The notes under the pieces were generated by a model. That model was not told the origin of the DNA, did no database searches, and saw only the letters and a program-made list of their open reading frames with translations. From Microbacterium dextranolyticum (GTDB lineage: Bacteria > Actinomycetota > Actinomycetes > Actinomycetales > Microbacteriaceae), in NCBI RefSeq assembly GCF_016907295.1, contig NZ_JAFBBR010000001.1, positions 186,001 to 250,000 of the forward strand: DNA of 64,000 bases. Reading direction: 5' to 3'. The position numbers were made by a program, and so were the translations under genes. Below, one piece after another: positions 33,990 to 43,103 of the stretch. The first letter of the stretch is position 1. Every line of letters starts with the position of its first letter.

Positions 33990-35051
33990 ATGATCGAGAA
34001 CCCGTTTTACACAGACGCCGTGCACCAGGACTTCGAGCTGATCTCCATCGGCCGGCTGGAGCTGGAAGACGGCGGCGTCATCCCCGATCTCACGCTCGCC
34101 GTGCGCACGTGGGGGACCCTGAACGAAGCGAAGGACAACACCATTCTGATTCCGACCTGGTACTCGGGAACGCATCAGATCTGGGCGGATGCCTATGTCG
34201 GAGAAGGCCACGCACTCGACCCGTCGAGGTACTTCATCGTGTGCGTCAATCAGATCGGAAACGGCCTGTCGACGTCGCCGCACAATACGACCGACGAGTC
34301 GATCTCGATGTCGCGGTTCCCCCAGGTGCGCATCGGCGACGACGTCGTCGCGCAAGAGATCCTGCTGCGCGAACACTTCGGCGTCGAGACCCTCGCGCTC
34401 GTGGTCGGGGGCTCGATGGGCGCCCAACAGACCTACGAGTGGGCGGTGCGGTTCCCGCACATGGTCCAGCGGGCGGCGCCGATCGCCGGCACTGCCAAGA
34501 ACACCCCGCACGACTTCTTGTTCACGGAGACTCTCAACGAGCAGATCTGGTCGGATCCCGGGTGGAACGGCGGCGAGTACACCTCGAACACCGAGGTCGT
34601 CGACGGGCTGCGGCGGCACGCGCACCTGTGGGCGACGATGGGGTTCTCGACGGAGTTCTGGAAGCAGGAGAAGTGGGCGGCGCTCGGATTCGACTCGAAA
34701 GAGGCGTTCCTGGAGGGATTCCTCGAGCCCTACTTCACGGCGATGGACCCCAACGATCTGCTCGCGATGGCGTGGAAGTGGCAGCGGGGCGACGTCTCGC
34801 GTCACACCGACGGGGATCTCGCGGCCGCGCTGGGGCGGATCACGGCGAAGATGTTCGTGATGCCGATCAGCGAAGACATGTTCTTTCCCGTCCGGGATTG
34901 TGCGGCCGAGCAGGCCCTGGTGCCGGGCAGCGAGCTTCGGGTGATCGAGGATGTCCACGGTCACCTCGGCCTGTTCGCCGTCGATCCCGGCTTCGTCCCC
35001 CAAGTCGACGCGGCGCTCGCCGAGTTGCTCGACACTCGCGTGTCGCGCTGA
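33990..35051 (+). CDS. MetX-like alpha/beta hydrolase
   Basis: A 353-residue protein of the homoserine O-acetyltransferase-like branch of alpha/beta hydrolases. It begins MIENPFYTDAVHQDFELISI. The nucleophile elbow is GGSMGAQQTYEWA, the acid residue lies in MPISEDMFFP and the histidine in VHGHLGLF. True MetX proteins end with GHDAF-type motifs and longer lid regions, so the substrate may not be homoserine. It could be another acyltransferase or hydrolase. AAAGGAG precedes the ATG. Confidence 0.85.
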   Translation: MIENPFYTDAVHQDFELISIGRLELEDGGVIPDLTLAVRTWGTLNEAKDNTILIPTWYSGTHQIWADAYVGEGHALDPSRYFIVCVNQIGNGLSTSPHNTTDESISMSRFPQVRIGDDVVAQEILLREHFGVETLALVVGGSMGAQQTYEWAVRFPHMVQRAAPIAGTAKNTPHDFLFTETLNEQIWSDPGWNGGEYTSNTEVVDGLRRHAHLWATMGFSTEFWKQEKWAALGFDSKEAFLEGFLEPYFTAMDPNDLLAMAWKWQRGDVSRHTDGDLAAALGRITAKMFVMPISEDMFFPVRDCAAEQALVPGSELRVIEDVHGHLGLFAVDPGFVPQVDAALAELLDTRVSR

Positions 35052-35100
35052 GCGCTGACGGGCGCCACGCCCCGGGGCACCGGCCGCATAGGCTCGACCG

Positions 35101-35682
35101 ATGGACGGCCCGCACCCCCACACCCCCGATCTCGTGACGAACGATGACGGGCTCGACTCCGTCGCCCTCGTCGTGGGTGGGCTGCCTCGCACACAGCTCG
35201 TCGAGGCGCTGGCATCGGCGGGCGTCGCGCTGAACGCCCACGCCGAGACCCTCATCGCCCATCCGGCTTTCGATGACCTCGCGACGCATTCGGTCCGCAT
35301 CGTCACCCGCAGCGTCGCACAACTCGGACTGGGTGAGGGCGGCACGCTGCCTGAGATCTTCGCCGCCGCCGCGGCACAGGGCCTCGCGCTGTGCCCGGTC
35401 GTCACCGCCCCCTATCTCCGGCTCGCCTGGACGACGCAGAGCACCTCCGCTAACTCCGTCCTGTCGGCCGGTGAGTCACCGGACGGCGCGCTGAACATCG
35501 CCGCACCGCTTCTGTCGGACGACGTCGAGTTCCCGAAGGGGTTCTACCTGCGCGTCGTCGATGGTCGGCTGTGGCTGCGTGGATACCGGTGCGACGACCT
35601 CTACGTTCTGCCCCCCGACGTCCGGTTCGCCTTCTGCCGGGGCGGCGACGAGGCATCCCTCAGCGACGGCGAACCGCGCTGA
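35101..35682 (+). CDS. hypothetical protein, 193 aa
   Basis: A soluble protein I cannot name. Visible segments include LPRTQLVEALASAGVALNAH, SVRIVTRSVAQLGLGEGGTL, a LCPVVTAPYLRLAW stretch and a C-terminal GFYLRVVDGRLWLRGYRCDD. The latter, with WLRGYR, recalls small proteins of helicase or phage-associated families, but I have no firm match. No membrane segments. It begins at an ATG 49 bases after the MetX-like gene. Confidence 0.7.
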   Translation: MDGPHPHTPDLVTNDDGLDSVALVVGGLPRTQLVEALASAGVALNAHAETLIAHPAFDDLATHSVRIVTRSVAQLGLGEGGTLPEIFAAAAAQGLALCPVVTAPYLRLAWTTQSTSANSVLSAGESPDGALNIAAPLLSDDVEFPKGFYLRVVDGRLWLRGYRCDDLYVLPPDVRFAFCRGGDEASLSDGEPR

Positions 35683-35738
35683 GCAGCTGAATTCGTGACG
35701 GGATGCCGACTCGCGAAAGCTCCTGGCACGATGGACGC

Positions 35739-36233
35739 ATGGCCTTCTCCCTGCGGCAGCCCGCTCCGTCCGACGCCGCGGAGATCGCCGCGCTCCACGT
35801 CGCTGCGTGGAAAGAGACATACGCGCACCTGCTCCCCGATGACTTCTTCTCGCCCGAGTACGTCGAGGGCAGGAACCGGATGTGGGATCGCGTGCTGGGG
35901 CATCCACGTGACGACATGACGATCCGCGTTGCCGAATCGGACGACCGGATCATCGGCTTCGCATGGGTGGGCCCGGCGCAGGCGGAAGGCGAGGAGGCAC
36001 CTCTTCGTGATCGTGAGCTCTACGCGATCTACGTGCTGGCATCCCATCACGGAACCGGGGCGGGTCAGGCCCTGTTGACCGAGACTCTGGGTACGAGTCC
36101 TGCGTCGCTGTGGGTGGCGAAGGAGAACCCGCGCGCTGCGGCGTTCTACACGCGCAACGGCTTCCGCTTCGACGGGGTCGAGCAGGTCGACCCGGCCGCA
36201 CCGGGGATCACCGACGCCCGGATGCTCCGCTAG
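35739..36233 (+). CDS. GNAT acetyltransferase
   Basis: A 164-residue acetyltransferase. The N-terminus has the common DAAEIAALHVAAWKETYAHL segment, motif A is YAIYVLASHHGTGAGQALLT, and motif B includes WVAKENPRAAAFYTRNGFRF. This pattern (LHVxxWxxTY) is typical of the PhnO/YhbS-type GNATs that acetylate amines or antibiotics. I used the ATG at 35739. The gene is convergent with the methyltransferase gene, 10 bases apart. Confidence 0.88.
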   Translation: MAFSLRQPAPSDAAEIAALHVAAWKETYAHLLPDDFFSPEYVEGRNRMWDRVLGHPRDDMTIRVAESDDRIIGFAWVGPAQAEGEEAPLRDRELYAIYVLASHHGTGAGQALLTETLGTSPASLWVAKENPRAAAFYTRNGFRFDGVEQVDPAAPGITDARMLR

Positions 36234-36243
36234 AGCCTCTCGG

Positions 36244-36846
36244 TCACGGCCGGACGCGCTCGCACACGAGCGCGGCGACGGGTCGCCGACCGCGCTCGGT
36301 GCGTCGATGCGTCTCGACGATCGAGAAGCCCGCGCGCTCCACGGCACGCTGCAGCGAGGCGACCGGCCAGCGATACGCACGGACGACCGCGTAGTCGAAC
36401 GGCTCGATACCATCCGCCGAGTCGAAGAAACCCAGCAGAAGCGTTCCGCCCGGCCGTAGGGCGCGTGCGAATTCACGCAGCGGCACCGCGATGCGCGCGG
36501 GCTCGTGATGGATCGTCGAGAACCACGAGAGGATGCCACCGAGCGACCCCTCCGGCTCGTCGATCGACTCGATGCTGCCGATGTCGACGCGCACGCCCGG
36601 ATGCGTCGTGCGCGCGCGTTCGATGAACTCGGGCACGAGGTCGATCCCGCGGACATCCGCGCCCCGCTTCGCCAGATGGTGCGTCCAGTGGCCCGGCCCG
36701 CACCCTGCATCGAGGATCCGGCCCGAGACCGTCCCCGCCCAGGCGTCGACCAGTGCGCGGTCGACCGGGTGAACGGCATCCATCGTCCCCAGCAGATCGG
36801 CGTACTCCGTCGCGCGGGTCGAGTACGCAGCGGAGACGTCGGGCAT
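36244..36846 (-). CDS. class I SAM-dependent methyltransferase
   Basis: A 200-residue methyltransferase. Motif I is ILDAGCGPGHWTHHLA, followed by GADVRGIDLVPEFIERA (SAM ribose-binding acidic residue) and a motif near LSWFSTIHHEP. The ALRPGGTLLLGFFDS segment is motif III. The substrate is unknown. The ATG at 36846 was chosen over a longer frame because the family's N-terminus (YSTRATEYADLLG) begins here. It is divergent from the GNAT/NTF2-like fusion gene at 36915. Confidence 0.88.
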   Translation of the reverse strand: MPDVSAAYSTRATEYADLLGTMDAVHPVDRALVDAWAGTVSGRILDAGCGPGHWTHHLAKRGADVRGIDLVPEFIERARTTHPGVRVDIGSIESIDEPEGSLGGILSWFSTIHHEPARIAVPLREFARALRPGGTLLLGFFDSADGIEPFDYAVVRAYRWPVASLQRAVERAGFSIVETHRRTERGRRPVAALVCERVRP

Positions 36847-36914
36847 GTTCCGAGGATAGTGAGCGCTCGGGAGGCGCTCTCGGTACGGTCGACAGCGTGG
36901 AGGAAGAGATCGAG

Positions 36915-37760
36915 ATGACGGCGAGACCGCGGACCGACCGCGATCTCGAGCAGATCGTGAGCTGGATTCCGGATGCCGATGCGCTCTTCCTCTTCTCCGG
37001 CACCCGCCTCTCGTGGCCGCTGACCGAGGCCGGGCTGCGTGACCTGACCCACACGGCAGGCCTGGTGGCGTTCGGGGTGGTCGACGCGCGAGGCGACCTG
37101 GTCGGTCACTTCGATCTCGCCGTCGAGGGAGGGTGTGCACGGCTGGGCCGCGTGATCGTCGACCCTGCCCGGCGCGGGCGCGGGCGCGGGTACGCGCGCG
37201 GCCTCCTCCGTGTCGCGGGGGAACAGGCGGGCCGGCTCGGGGCGGAGGTCGTTCGACTGAACGTCGTCACGACGAACGAACCGGCGATCCGCGCGTACCG
37301 TCGCGCGGGCTTCACCGTCGTCGCGGATGGGTCGAATCGGCCCGACGTCACGGTCATGGAGTGTTCGTTCCGGCCAGCGACGGACCCGGCGTCGGCGATC
37401 AGCGAGCGGGAGGATCGATTCCGCGCCGTGAGGGCGGCGGAGCTCGACCTCCTCGATCCCGCGACGCGCGCAGACGCGCAGAGGGTCGGCGCGCTCCTGC
37501 ACCCGGACTTCGTCGAGATCGGTCGTTCCGGCCGCCGATGGAAGAGAGCGGAGACGATCGCGGCGCTGGCAGAGGAGCAGGGCTTCGTCACACCCCAGAC
37601 CGACGACTGGCAGTTCGGCGACGTCGCGGGCGGAGCGGTGCTCGTGACCTATCGGATCGTCGGGCCCGAGGCGAGCAGTCGGCACGCCTCACTCTGGGAT
37701 GTCACGGGCACGACCCCCGTGCTCCGGTACCACCAGGGCACCGTTCTGCCTGAGCAGTGA
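36915..37760 (+). CDS. GNAT acetyltransferase fused to NTF2-like (DUF4440) domain
   Basis: A 281-residue two-domain protein. Residues 1-155 are a GNAT: VGHFDLAVEGGCARLGRVIV, the acetyl-CoA loop RRGRGRGYARGLL, and LNVVTTNEPAIRAYRRAGF. Residues about 165-281 are an NTF2-like domain of the DUF4440 type: RFRAVRAAELDLL, LLHPDFVEIGRSGRRWKRAE, and the strand VTYRIVGPEASSRHASLWDV. The two domains are usually separate genes. The ATG at 36915 follows GAGGAAGAG; a GTG at 36897 is possible. Function of the pair is unknown. Confidence 0.85.
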   Translation: MTARPRTDRDLEQIVSWIPDADALFLFSGTRLSWPLTEAGLRDLTHTAGLVAFGVVDARGDLVGHFDLAVEGGCARLGRVIVDPARRGRGRGYARGLLRVAGEQAGRLGAEVVRLNVVTTNEPAIRAYRRAGFTVVADGSNRPDVTVMECSFRPATDPASAISEREDRFRAVRAAELDLLDPATRADAQRVGALLHPDFVEIGRSGRRWKRAETIAALAEEQGFVTPQTDDWQFGDVAGGAVLVTYRIVGPEASSRHASLWDVTGTTPVLRYHQGTVLPEQ

Positions 37761-37811
37761 TCGTTCGGCTCGCCTACAGTCCCGTAAGCCGCGGCATCCG
37801 TCGTCACACGG

Positions 37812-38393
37812 TCACTCGATCCAGTAGCCGACGGCGCACAGCAGGCGCGTCTCGTCGTCGGCGCCTTCGGGCGGGTCGATCGCCGGCGGGAACACGCCGA
37901 ACGCGCGCCACTCGTCGGCGTGGGCGACGACGTTCTCGTTCAGTCCCGCGATCAGCTCGGGCGAGAACGCGAAGGGGATGCCGAGGTGCTTCGCGATCAG
38001 CCACGCCTGGAAGGCGCGGTAGGTCGCCAGGTGCGCGAAGCCCTCGGCAGCGGAATAGTCGCCGTAGGTGAAGTGGAACACCGTGCCCGGCGCGACACCC
38101 GCCTGGACGGCGGCGGTCGCCGTGTCGTTGATGCGGTCGTACGAGGCGATCGGCTCGTCGCCGAGCAGATCGACGTCGCGGAACGGGTCACCGTCGGCCG
38201 CTGACGCGCCGGCGAGCACGTCGGGGATCCACGCCTCGTCGTACGCGTGGCGCGACAGGATGTCGCGGAACGTCGGATCGGGGATCGTCGTCCACTCGGC
38301 GGGCGCCGGCTTCGCGAGGTCGCCCGCGTCGATGCGATCGATGACGGAGCGCAACGCGGCATCCGACTGCAGGAACAGCTCATTCGTGTTCAT
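37812..38393 (-). CDS. DinB-like / maleylpyruvate-isomerase-type protein
   Basis: A 193-residue, probably four-helix protein starting MNTNELFLQSDAALRSVIDR. It contains PAEWTTIPDPTFRDILSRHA, YDEAWIPDVLAG and GFAHLATYRAFQAWLIAKHL. The arrangement of helices with dispersed histidines resembles the DinB/MDMPI superfamily of metal-dependent thiol enzymes, but the metal-site triad is not certain. I chose the internal ATG at 38393. No partner gene is evident. Confidence 0.7.
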   Translation of the reverse strand: MNTNELFLQSDAALRSVIDRIDAGDLAKPAPAEWTTIPDPTFRDILSRHAYDEAWIPDVLAGASAADGDPFRDVDLLGDEPIASYDRINDTATAAVQAGVAPGTVFHFTYGDYSAAEGFAHLATYRAFQAWLIAKHLGIPFAFSPELIAGLNENVVAHADEWRAFGVFPPAIDPPEGADDETRLLCAVGYWIE

Positions 38394-38498
38394 GCCCGAC
38401 ACCATAGGGCGCGCGACGGACACGAAGAAGGGGGTCAGTGCTCCGATCTCCGTCTCTCGGTGGAGGTGCCGGCTGAGCGTCGTCGATACCGTCGAAGG

Positions 38499-38768
38499 GT
38501 GAGCACAGGCATCCCACAGACATCGGCGCAGACCGCACCCGCCACTCGTGACGCGGAACGCCTGCGCAGGGGTGCCATATGGCTGGTGATCGGAAGCGTG
38601 CTCGCGGTGCTGGCACTGATCGTATGGGCGATCCTGGCCGCTCTCGCCGGCGCGCCCGGGGGAGTCATCGCCGCCACGTCGGGAATCGTCGCGGTCTCGG
38701 TCGCGTGCAGCACCGGATCGGTCGCGATCTCCACGCGCAGGAAGCAGCTCGCGGACCCCGCGAGGTGA
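38499..38768 (+). CDS. small two-helix membrane protein, 89 aa
   Basis: It starts with a GTG at 38499 (MSTGIPQTSAQTAPATRDAE) and has hydrophobic segments at about 26-47 (IWLVIGSVLAVLALIVWAIL) and 53-75. It ends basic (STRRKQLADPAR). No family is recognised. A perfect hairpin overlaps its stop codon and serves as a shared terminator with the convergent gene. Confidence 0.65.
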   Translation: MSTGIPQTSAQTAPATRDAERLRRGAIWLVIGSVLAVLALIVWAILAALAGAPGGVIAATSGIVAVSVACSTGSVAISTRRKQLADPAR

Positions 38769-38793
38769 GGCGGGGCATCCGGCCCCGCCTCAC
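38765..38793. terminator. bidirectional hairpin between convergent genes
   Basis: GTGAGGCGGGGC (38765-38776) pairs perfectly with 38782-38793 over a 5-base loop. The left arm includes the stop codon of the small membrane protein, and the gene on the other strand ends 9 bases beyond. Confidence 0.75.
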
Positions 38794-38801
38794 CCTTGCT
38801 C

Positions 38802-39176
38802 TTACGCGGACGCGGTGACCGGAACCTCGTCGAGCGAGAAGTAGACGGGGATGCCGCGCCCTCGGGCGATGGCGACGTCCTGATCGGCCCCGCGCGAGTC
38901 GCCCGGAAGGCGCAGCACGGCGTCGCAATGCTGCAGAAGGCGTTCCGCGGTCGGATACATGACGTCGGCTGCCAGGGGATCGCTCGGGCCGCTCGCACCG
39001 GCGCTGGAGAGCACCGGCAGGGCGACCCATTCGCCGATCATGGGCACATGCCCCGCCTGGAAGATCGGCCAGGCCGCCTCCTCCAGCCGCTTCAGGTTCT
39101 GGGCCATCAGGTCAGGGTTCCCGTTTGTGCCGGATGCGTAGGGTCCGGCGATCAGGATCAACATAGGCTTGGTCAT
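38802..39176 (-). CDS. DUF4406-like nucleoside deoxyribosyltransferase-fold protein
   Basis: A 124-residue protein beginning MTKPMLILIAGPYASGTNGN, a typical start of the nucleoside 2-deoxyribosyltransferase/DUF4406 fold. It has PIFQAGHVPMIGEWVALP in the middle and LLQHCDAVLRLPGDSRGADQ with the conserved acidic segment near the end. These proteins process or sense nucleotides or related N-glycosides. It is divergent from a DeoR-family regulator 47 bases away, which probably controls both. Confidence 0.75.
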   Translation of the reverse strand: MTKPMLILIAGPYASGTNGNPDLMAQNLKRLEEAAWPIFQAGHVPMIGEWVALPVLSSAGASGPSDPLAADVMYPTAERLLQHCDAVLRLPGDSRGADQDVAIARGRGIPVYFSLDEVPVTASA

Positions 39177-39223
39177 ACTCGGAACAATATCGCAACAACG
39201 TGCAAAAACAGAAGGAAACGTGA

Positions 39224-39979
39224 ATGCTCGCTGCCTCGCGCAAGGAACTGCTTCTGGAACGCCTCCGCATCGACGGCCGGATCGTGGCGAAAGAGATCGC
39301 CGCCGAGCTGGGGATCTCGGAGGACAGCATTCGACGCGACCTGCGCGAGCTCGACGCCCAAGGACTCGCACTCCGGGTCTACGGCGGAGCGCTCCCCGCG
39401 TCGCCCGCCATCGCGGACTACGCGGCGCGCGCCGCTGTCGCTCCCGAGAGCAAGCAGAGCGTCGCCGCCACCGCCGTCACCCTCATCGAGCCCGGATCGA
39501 CGGTGATCCTCGACGGCGGAACCACGACTCTCGCGATGGTGTCGGCGCTGCCGCGCACCTTTGCGTGCACGATCATCACGCACAGTCCGACGATCGCCGC
39601 CGCCTTGCTCGAGCACGAGGCCGAGGTCTTCCTCATCGGCGGCCAGCTCTTCAAGCACTCCGCCGTCGCGTGCGGAGCGGCCGCCGTCGAGGCTGCCGGA
39701 AGAATCAGCGCGGATCTGTTCTTCCTCGGGGTGACCGGCATCCACCCCACCGCGGGGGTGACGACCGGCGATGCCGATGAGGCGGCGATGAAACGCGCGC
39801 TCGCCGCGCGCGCCGCCGACACTGTCGTCCTGGGCAGCAGCGAGAAGATCGGCGCGGCATCCCGTTACCTCGTCCTCCCTCTCACCGAGGTGACCCGCGT
39901 CGTCACCGACGTGCCCGACGAGGATGCCACCGCGCGCGAGCTGACCGCGGCAGGGGTGGAGCTCATCCGCGCTCACTGA
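39224..39979 (+). CDS. DeoR/GlpR family transcriptional regulator
   Basis: A 251-residue repressor. The N-terminal winged helix reads RKELLLERLRIDGRIVAKEI and LGISEDSIRRDLRELDAQGL. The C-terminal DeoR sensor domain has GSTVILDGGTTTLAMVSALP, EVFLIGGQLFKHS and LFFLGVTGIHPTAGVTT with the usual sugar-phosphate-binding layout. AAGGAAAC precedes the ATG. Genes for the sugar it senses are not visible. The divergent DUF4406-like gene is the nearest candidate target. Confidence 0.92.
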   Translation: MLAASRKELLLERLRIDGRIVAKEIAAELGISEDSIRRDLRELDAQGLALRVYGGALPASPAIADYAARAAVAPESKQSVAATAVTLIEPGSTVILDGGTTTLAMVSALPRTFACTIITHSPTIAAALLEHEAEVFLIGGQLFKHSAVACGAAAVEAAGRISADLFFLGVTGIHPTAGVTTGDADEAAMKRALAARAADTVVLGSSEKIGAASRYLVLPLTEVTRVVTDVPDEDATARELTAAGVELIRAH

Positions 39980-39984
39980 CGCGT

Positions 39985-40006
39985 CGGTGGGTCGCATAGC
40001 CCACCG
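39985..40006 (+). terminator. short hairpin after DeoR gene
   Basis: CGGTGGG (39985-39991) and CCCACCG (40000-40006) pair over an 8-base loop shortly after the stop codon. There is no T tract. Confidence 0.35.
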
Positions 40007-40065
40007 TCACGCACTCTGCGCACGGGTGACATCGGCCCGAAACATCGCCCCTTCACGATGGGCGC

Positions 40066-40776
40066 ATGAGTGACCTGTCAGACAGCTGGACCGCCCGCCC
40101 TGCGGGCGCGCGTGTGGGCGCGGTCGAGTACGTTCTGCGCGATCTGCGCGAGGCGATCGAGTCCGGCGTGGTCCGGGTCGGCGACCGGCTGCCGTCCGAG
40201 CAGGCGCTGGCTGCCCGGTACGGCGTCTCGCGCACCGTGGTCCGCGAGGTGCTCCGGGTGCTCGAGACCCAGGGGATGACGGTCACGCGCACAGGGCGCG
40301 GCACGTTCGTCGCGGCGGCCGAGCCGGCCCGCGAGCTGACGTTCGGCGAGTACTCGGCGGCCCACCTCATGGAGGCGCGACCGCACATCGAGGTCGCATC
40401 GGCGGGCCTTGCCGCCGTCCGTCGCACCGAGGAGCAGATCGGACTGCTGCAAGACCTGCAGGAGCGGATGGAAGCCGAGCAGGACCCGCAGAGCTGGGTG
40501 GAGCTGGATTCCGAGCTCCACGCCGCCATCGCCGCGGCATCCGGCAACCCGGTCTTCGGAGACGTGCTCGAGCACATCCGATCCGCGCTCGTGCACCAGT
40601 CCAGCGTGATCAACCTCACGCCCGGTCGACGTGTCCGGTCCGACAGCGAGCATCGCGCGATCATCGCCGCGATCGCGCGAGGATCGGTCGCCGAGGCGGA
40701 GGACAGCATGGCTTTCCACCTCGACCAGGTGAAGGAGGTCCTGCTCGGCATCACCGTGCTCGACGAACGGCGCTGA
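40066..40776 (+). CDS. GntR (FadR-type, FCD domain) regulator
   Basis: A 236-residue regulator. The N-terminal winged helix contains [40 protein letters not shown] and [11 protein letters not shown]. The C-terminal FCD domain has [38 protein letters not shown] and [13 protein letters not shown], with acid and histidine residues suited to metal/organic-acid binding. A permease gene follows after 56 bases and is the probable target. Confidence 0.92.
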   Translation: MSDLSDSWTARPAGARVGAVEYVLRDLREAIESGVVRVGDRLPSEQALAARYGVSRTVVREVLRVLETQGMTVTRTGRGTFVAAAEPARELTFGEYSAAHLMEARPHIEVASAGLAAVRRTEEQIGLLQDLQERMEAEQDPQSWVELDSELHAAIAAASGNPVFGDVLEHIRSALVHQSSVINLTPGRRVRSDSEHRAIIAAIARGSVAEAEDSMAFHLDQVKEVLLGITVLDERR

Positions 40777-40832
40777 CGGCGTCGCCGTTCGTCGAAGGGT
40801 TTCCTTGCACCACGCCCCGGAAGGCCCCCGTC

Positions 40833-42407
40833 ATGACTGACACCGCCAGCTCCACCCCCGGGATGGATCCCGCAGACCGCCGCGAGAGCGCGCGCGAACT
40901 CTCCGCCGACCGCACCGAAGCCGTACAGGACTTCTCGAGTGAGGATGCCGGCTATCACAAGACCCTCAAACCGCGTCAGATCCAGATGATCGCCATCGGC
41001 GGCGCGATCGGCACCGGCCTGTTCATGGGCGCCGGCGGCCGTCTCGCCTCGAGCGGTCCGGCGCTGATCCTCGTATACGCCGTCTGCGGCTTCTTCGCGT
41101 TCCTGATCCTCCGCGCGCTCGGCGAGCTCGTCCTGCACCGCCCGTCGTCGGGCTCGTTCGTCTCGTCCGCCCGCGAGTTCTACGGCGAGAAGCTCGCCTT
41201 CGGCGCGGGGTGGATGTACTTCCTCAACTGGGCGATGACCTCGATCGTCGACGTCACCGCCGTCGCTCTGTACGTGAAGTTCTGGGCGCAGTACTGGCAG
41301 CCGCTGCAAGAGATCCCCCAGTGGCTCATCGCCCTCGTCGCCCTCGTCGTGGTGCTCTCGCTCAACCTCGTCAGCCTGAAGCTGTTCGGTGAGATGGAGT
41401 TCTGGTTCGCGCTCATCAAGGTCGCGGCCCTCGTCATCTTCCTCATCGTGGGCACCTGCTTCCTCATCTTCGGCGGTGCCACGGATGTCGGTGCCACCGG
41501 GTTCAGCGTCTTCGCCGACGACGGCGGCCTCTTCCCGATGGGGTTCGTCGCCCCGCTCCTCGCGATCTCGGGCGTCGTGTTCGCCTACGCGGCCATCGAG
41601 CTGGTCGGAACCGCGGCAGGTGAGACTGCACATCCCGAGAAGGTCATGCCGAAGGCGATCAACACCGTCGTCATCCGCATCGCCGTCTTCTACGTCGGAT
41701 CGATCCTGCTGCTGTCGCTGCTGCTGCCGTTCAGCACCTACGAGGCGGGCCAGTCACCGTTCGTGACCTTCTTCTCCCACATCGGTTCGCCCGAGACCGG
41801 CGCCATCGCAGGGTCGGTCATGAATTTCGTCGTCCTGACCGCCGCGCTCTCGTCGCTCAACGCCGGCCTGTACTCCACCGGCCGCATCCTCCGCTCGATG
41901 TCGGTGAACGGCTCCGCGCCGTCGTTCACGGCGCGGATGAGCAAGAACGGCGTCCCGTACGGCGGCATCCTGCTGACGGCGATCATCACGCTCGCCGGTG
42001 TCGGGATCAACGCGCTGTGGCCCTCGCAGGCGTTCGAGATCGTGCTCGAGGTGTCGGCGCTCGGCATCATCGGCGGCTGGGCGACGATCATCCTCTGCCA
42101 GCTCAAGCTGGTGAAGTGGGCGAAGGAGGGCCACCTCACGCGCCCGTCGTTCCGTCTCTTCGGCGCGCCCTACACGTCGTACCTCACGCTCGCTTTCCTG
42201 GCGTTCGTCCTGGTCACGATGGGCTTCTCCGACACAGGGCGCTGGGTGCTGGCGTCCCTCGTCGTGCTGATCCCGGCGCTCATCATCGGGTGGTACGCCG
42301 CGCGCGGCAAGATCTACGCCGCCGCCCGCGAGCGCGAGGGCTTCACGGGCATCCACCCGGTCGTCGCGGCACGCGCGTCGGCCGAGGCTCTCCGCACGAA
42401 GGAGTGA
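40833..42407 (+). CDS. amino-acid permease (APC family, AnsP/CycA-like)
   Basis: A 524-residue transporter with about twelve membrane segments. The N-terminal signature [20 protein letters not shown] and [20 protein letters not shown], the conserved [17 protein letters not shown], and [20 protein letters not shown] are those of the asparagine/D-serine/GABA permease group. It probably imports an amino acid with a proton. The upstream GntR regulator likely controls it. A long hairpin follows the gene. Confidence 0.93.
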   Translation: MTDTASSTPGMDPADRRESARELSADRTEAVQDFSSEDAGYHKTLKPRQIQMIAIGGAIGTGLFMGAGGRLASSGPALILVYAVCGFFAFLILRALGELVLHRPSSGSFVSSAREFYGEKLAFGAGWMYFLNWAMTSIVDVTAVALYVKFWAQYWQPLQEIPQWLIALVALVVVLSLNLVSLKLFGEMEFWFALIKVAALVIFLIVGTCFLIFGGATDVGATGFSVFADDGGLFPMGFVAPLLAISGVVFAYAAIELVGTAAGETAHPEKVMPKAINTVVIRIAVFYVGSILLLSLLLPFSTYEAGQSPFVTFFSHIGSPETGAIAGSVMNFVVLTAALSSLNAGLYSTGRILRSMSVNGSAPSFTARMSKNGVPYGGILLTAIITLAGVGINALWPSQAFEIVLEVSALGIIGGWATIILCQLKLVKWAKEGHLTRPSFRLFGAPYTSYLTLAFLAFVLVTMGFSDTGRWVLASLVVLIPALIIGWYAARGKIYAAAREREGFTGIHPVVAARASAEALRTKE

Positions 42408-42432
42408 GTCGTACGGGAACGACGACTTGTCG

Positions 42433-42482
42433 CACGTGACGGTGCGGGGTGCCGGACGACCGGCGCCCCGCACCGTCACGTG
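42433..42482 (+). terminator. 23-bp stem hairpin after permease
   Basis: The arms 42433-42455 (CACGTGACGGTGCGGGGTGC...) and 42460-42482 are complementary with a single mismatch and a 4-base loop ACGA. It lies 25 bases after the permease stop codon. The length of the stem is far beyond a minimal terminator. Confidence 0.7.
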
Positions 42483-42483
42483 T

Positions 42484-42525
42484 GCTCTCTGTTGCGCCCT
42501 GTCACCTTCTGTCGCTCTCTGTTGC
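42484..42525. repeat. 12-bp direct repeats upstream of luxS
   Basis: GCTCTCTGTTGC occurs at 42484-42495 and again at 42514-42525, exactly 30 bases apart, with a partially similar segment between. They sit about 105 bases ahead of luxS and could be regulator binding sites on the same face of the helix. Confidence 0.4.
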
Positions 42526-42629
42526 CGAGTGTGACGATCGGCCTCTCGGTCGGCGGCCCGCGCTGGATACCGTGGTGGCACGGCGCCGACCCCTGTGCGC
42601 CGCCACCCTCAGACAGTGAGGAGGAAATG

Positions 42630-43103
42630 ATGGCAGAGATCGAGAGCTTCACGCTCGACCACACGGCGGTTCTTGCTCCGTACGTCCGGCGTATCGGGGT
42701 CGAGCGCGGCCCCCATGGCGACGCGATCACGAACTTCGACGTGCGCTTCACGCAGCCGAATGTCCGCGAGATGCCCACCGCTGCGGTGCACACGATCGAG
42801 CACCTGCTGGCCGGGCTGTTGCGCGACCGCATCGACGGCGTCATCGACATCTCCCCGTTCGGATGCCGCACCGGGTTCCATCTTCTGATGTGGGGCGAGC
42901 CCGCCGTTCCCGACGTCGTCGCCGCGCTGACCGGCAGCCTGCGCTTCATCGCCGATGACGCGGTCGAGACCGATGTCCCCGCGGTCTCGGCGGTCGAATG
43001 CGGCAACTACCGCGACCACTCGTTGCACTCCGCGCGGGAGTGGGCGAGGGTCGTGCTCGACGAGGGGATCTCGACCGACGCGTTCGCGCGCGTCGGCGTC
43101 TGA
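42630..43103 (+). CDS. luxS: S-ribosylhomocysteine lyase LuxS
   Basis: A 157-residue enzyme that cleaves S-ribosylhomocysteine to homocysteine and DPD, the precursor of autoinducer 2, as part of the activated methyl cycle. The metal site is HTIEH (His54, His58) with Cys124 in ECGN, and the catalytic Cys79 lies in FGCRTGF. Two adjacent ATG codons occur (42627 and 42630); GAGGAGG sits best for 42630. The gene overlaps the following short-chain dehydrogenase gene by one base (TGATG). Confidence 0.95.
   Translation: MAEIESFTLDHTAVLAPYVRRIGVERGPHGDAITNFDVRFTQPNVREMPTAAVHTIEHLLAGLLRDRIDGVIDISPFGCRTGFHLLMWGEPAVPDVVAALTGSLRFIADDAVETDVPAVSAVECGNYRDHSLHSAREWARVVLDEGISTDAFARVGV

Noticed and set aside
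33990..35051. Calling this gene metX (homoserine O-acetyltransferase)
   Set aside because: The fold fits, but the C-terminal catalytic region (GHLGLF) differs from the usual MetX pattern and no methionine gene is adjacent; it is left as MetX-like.
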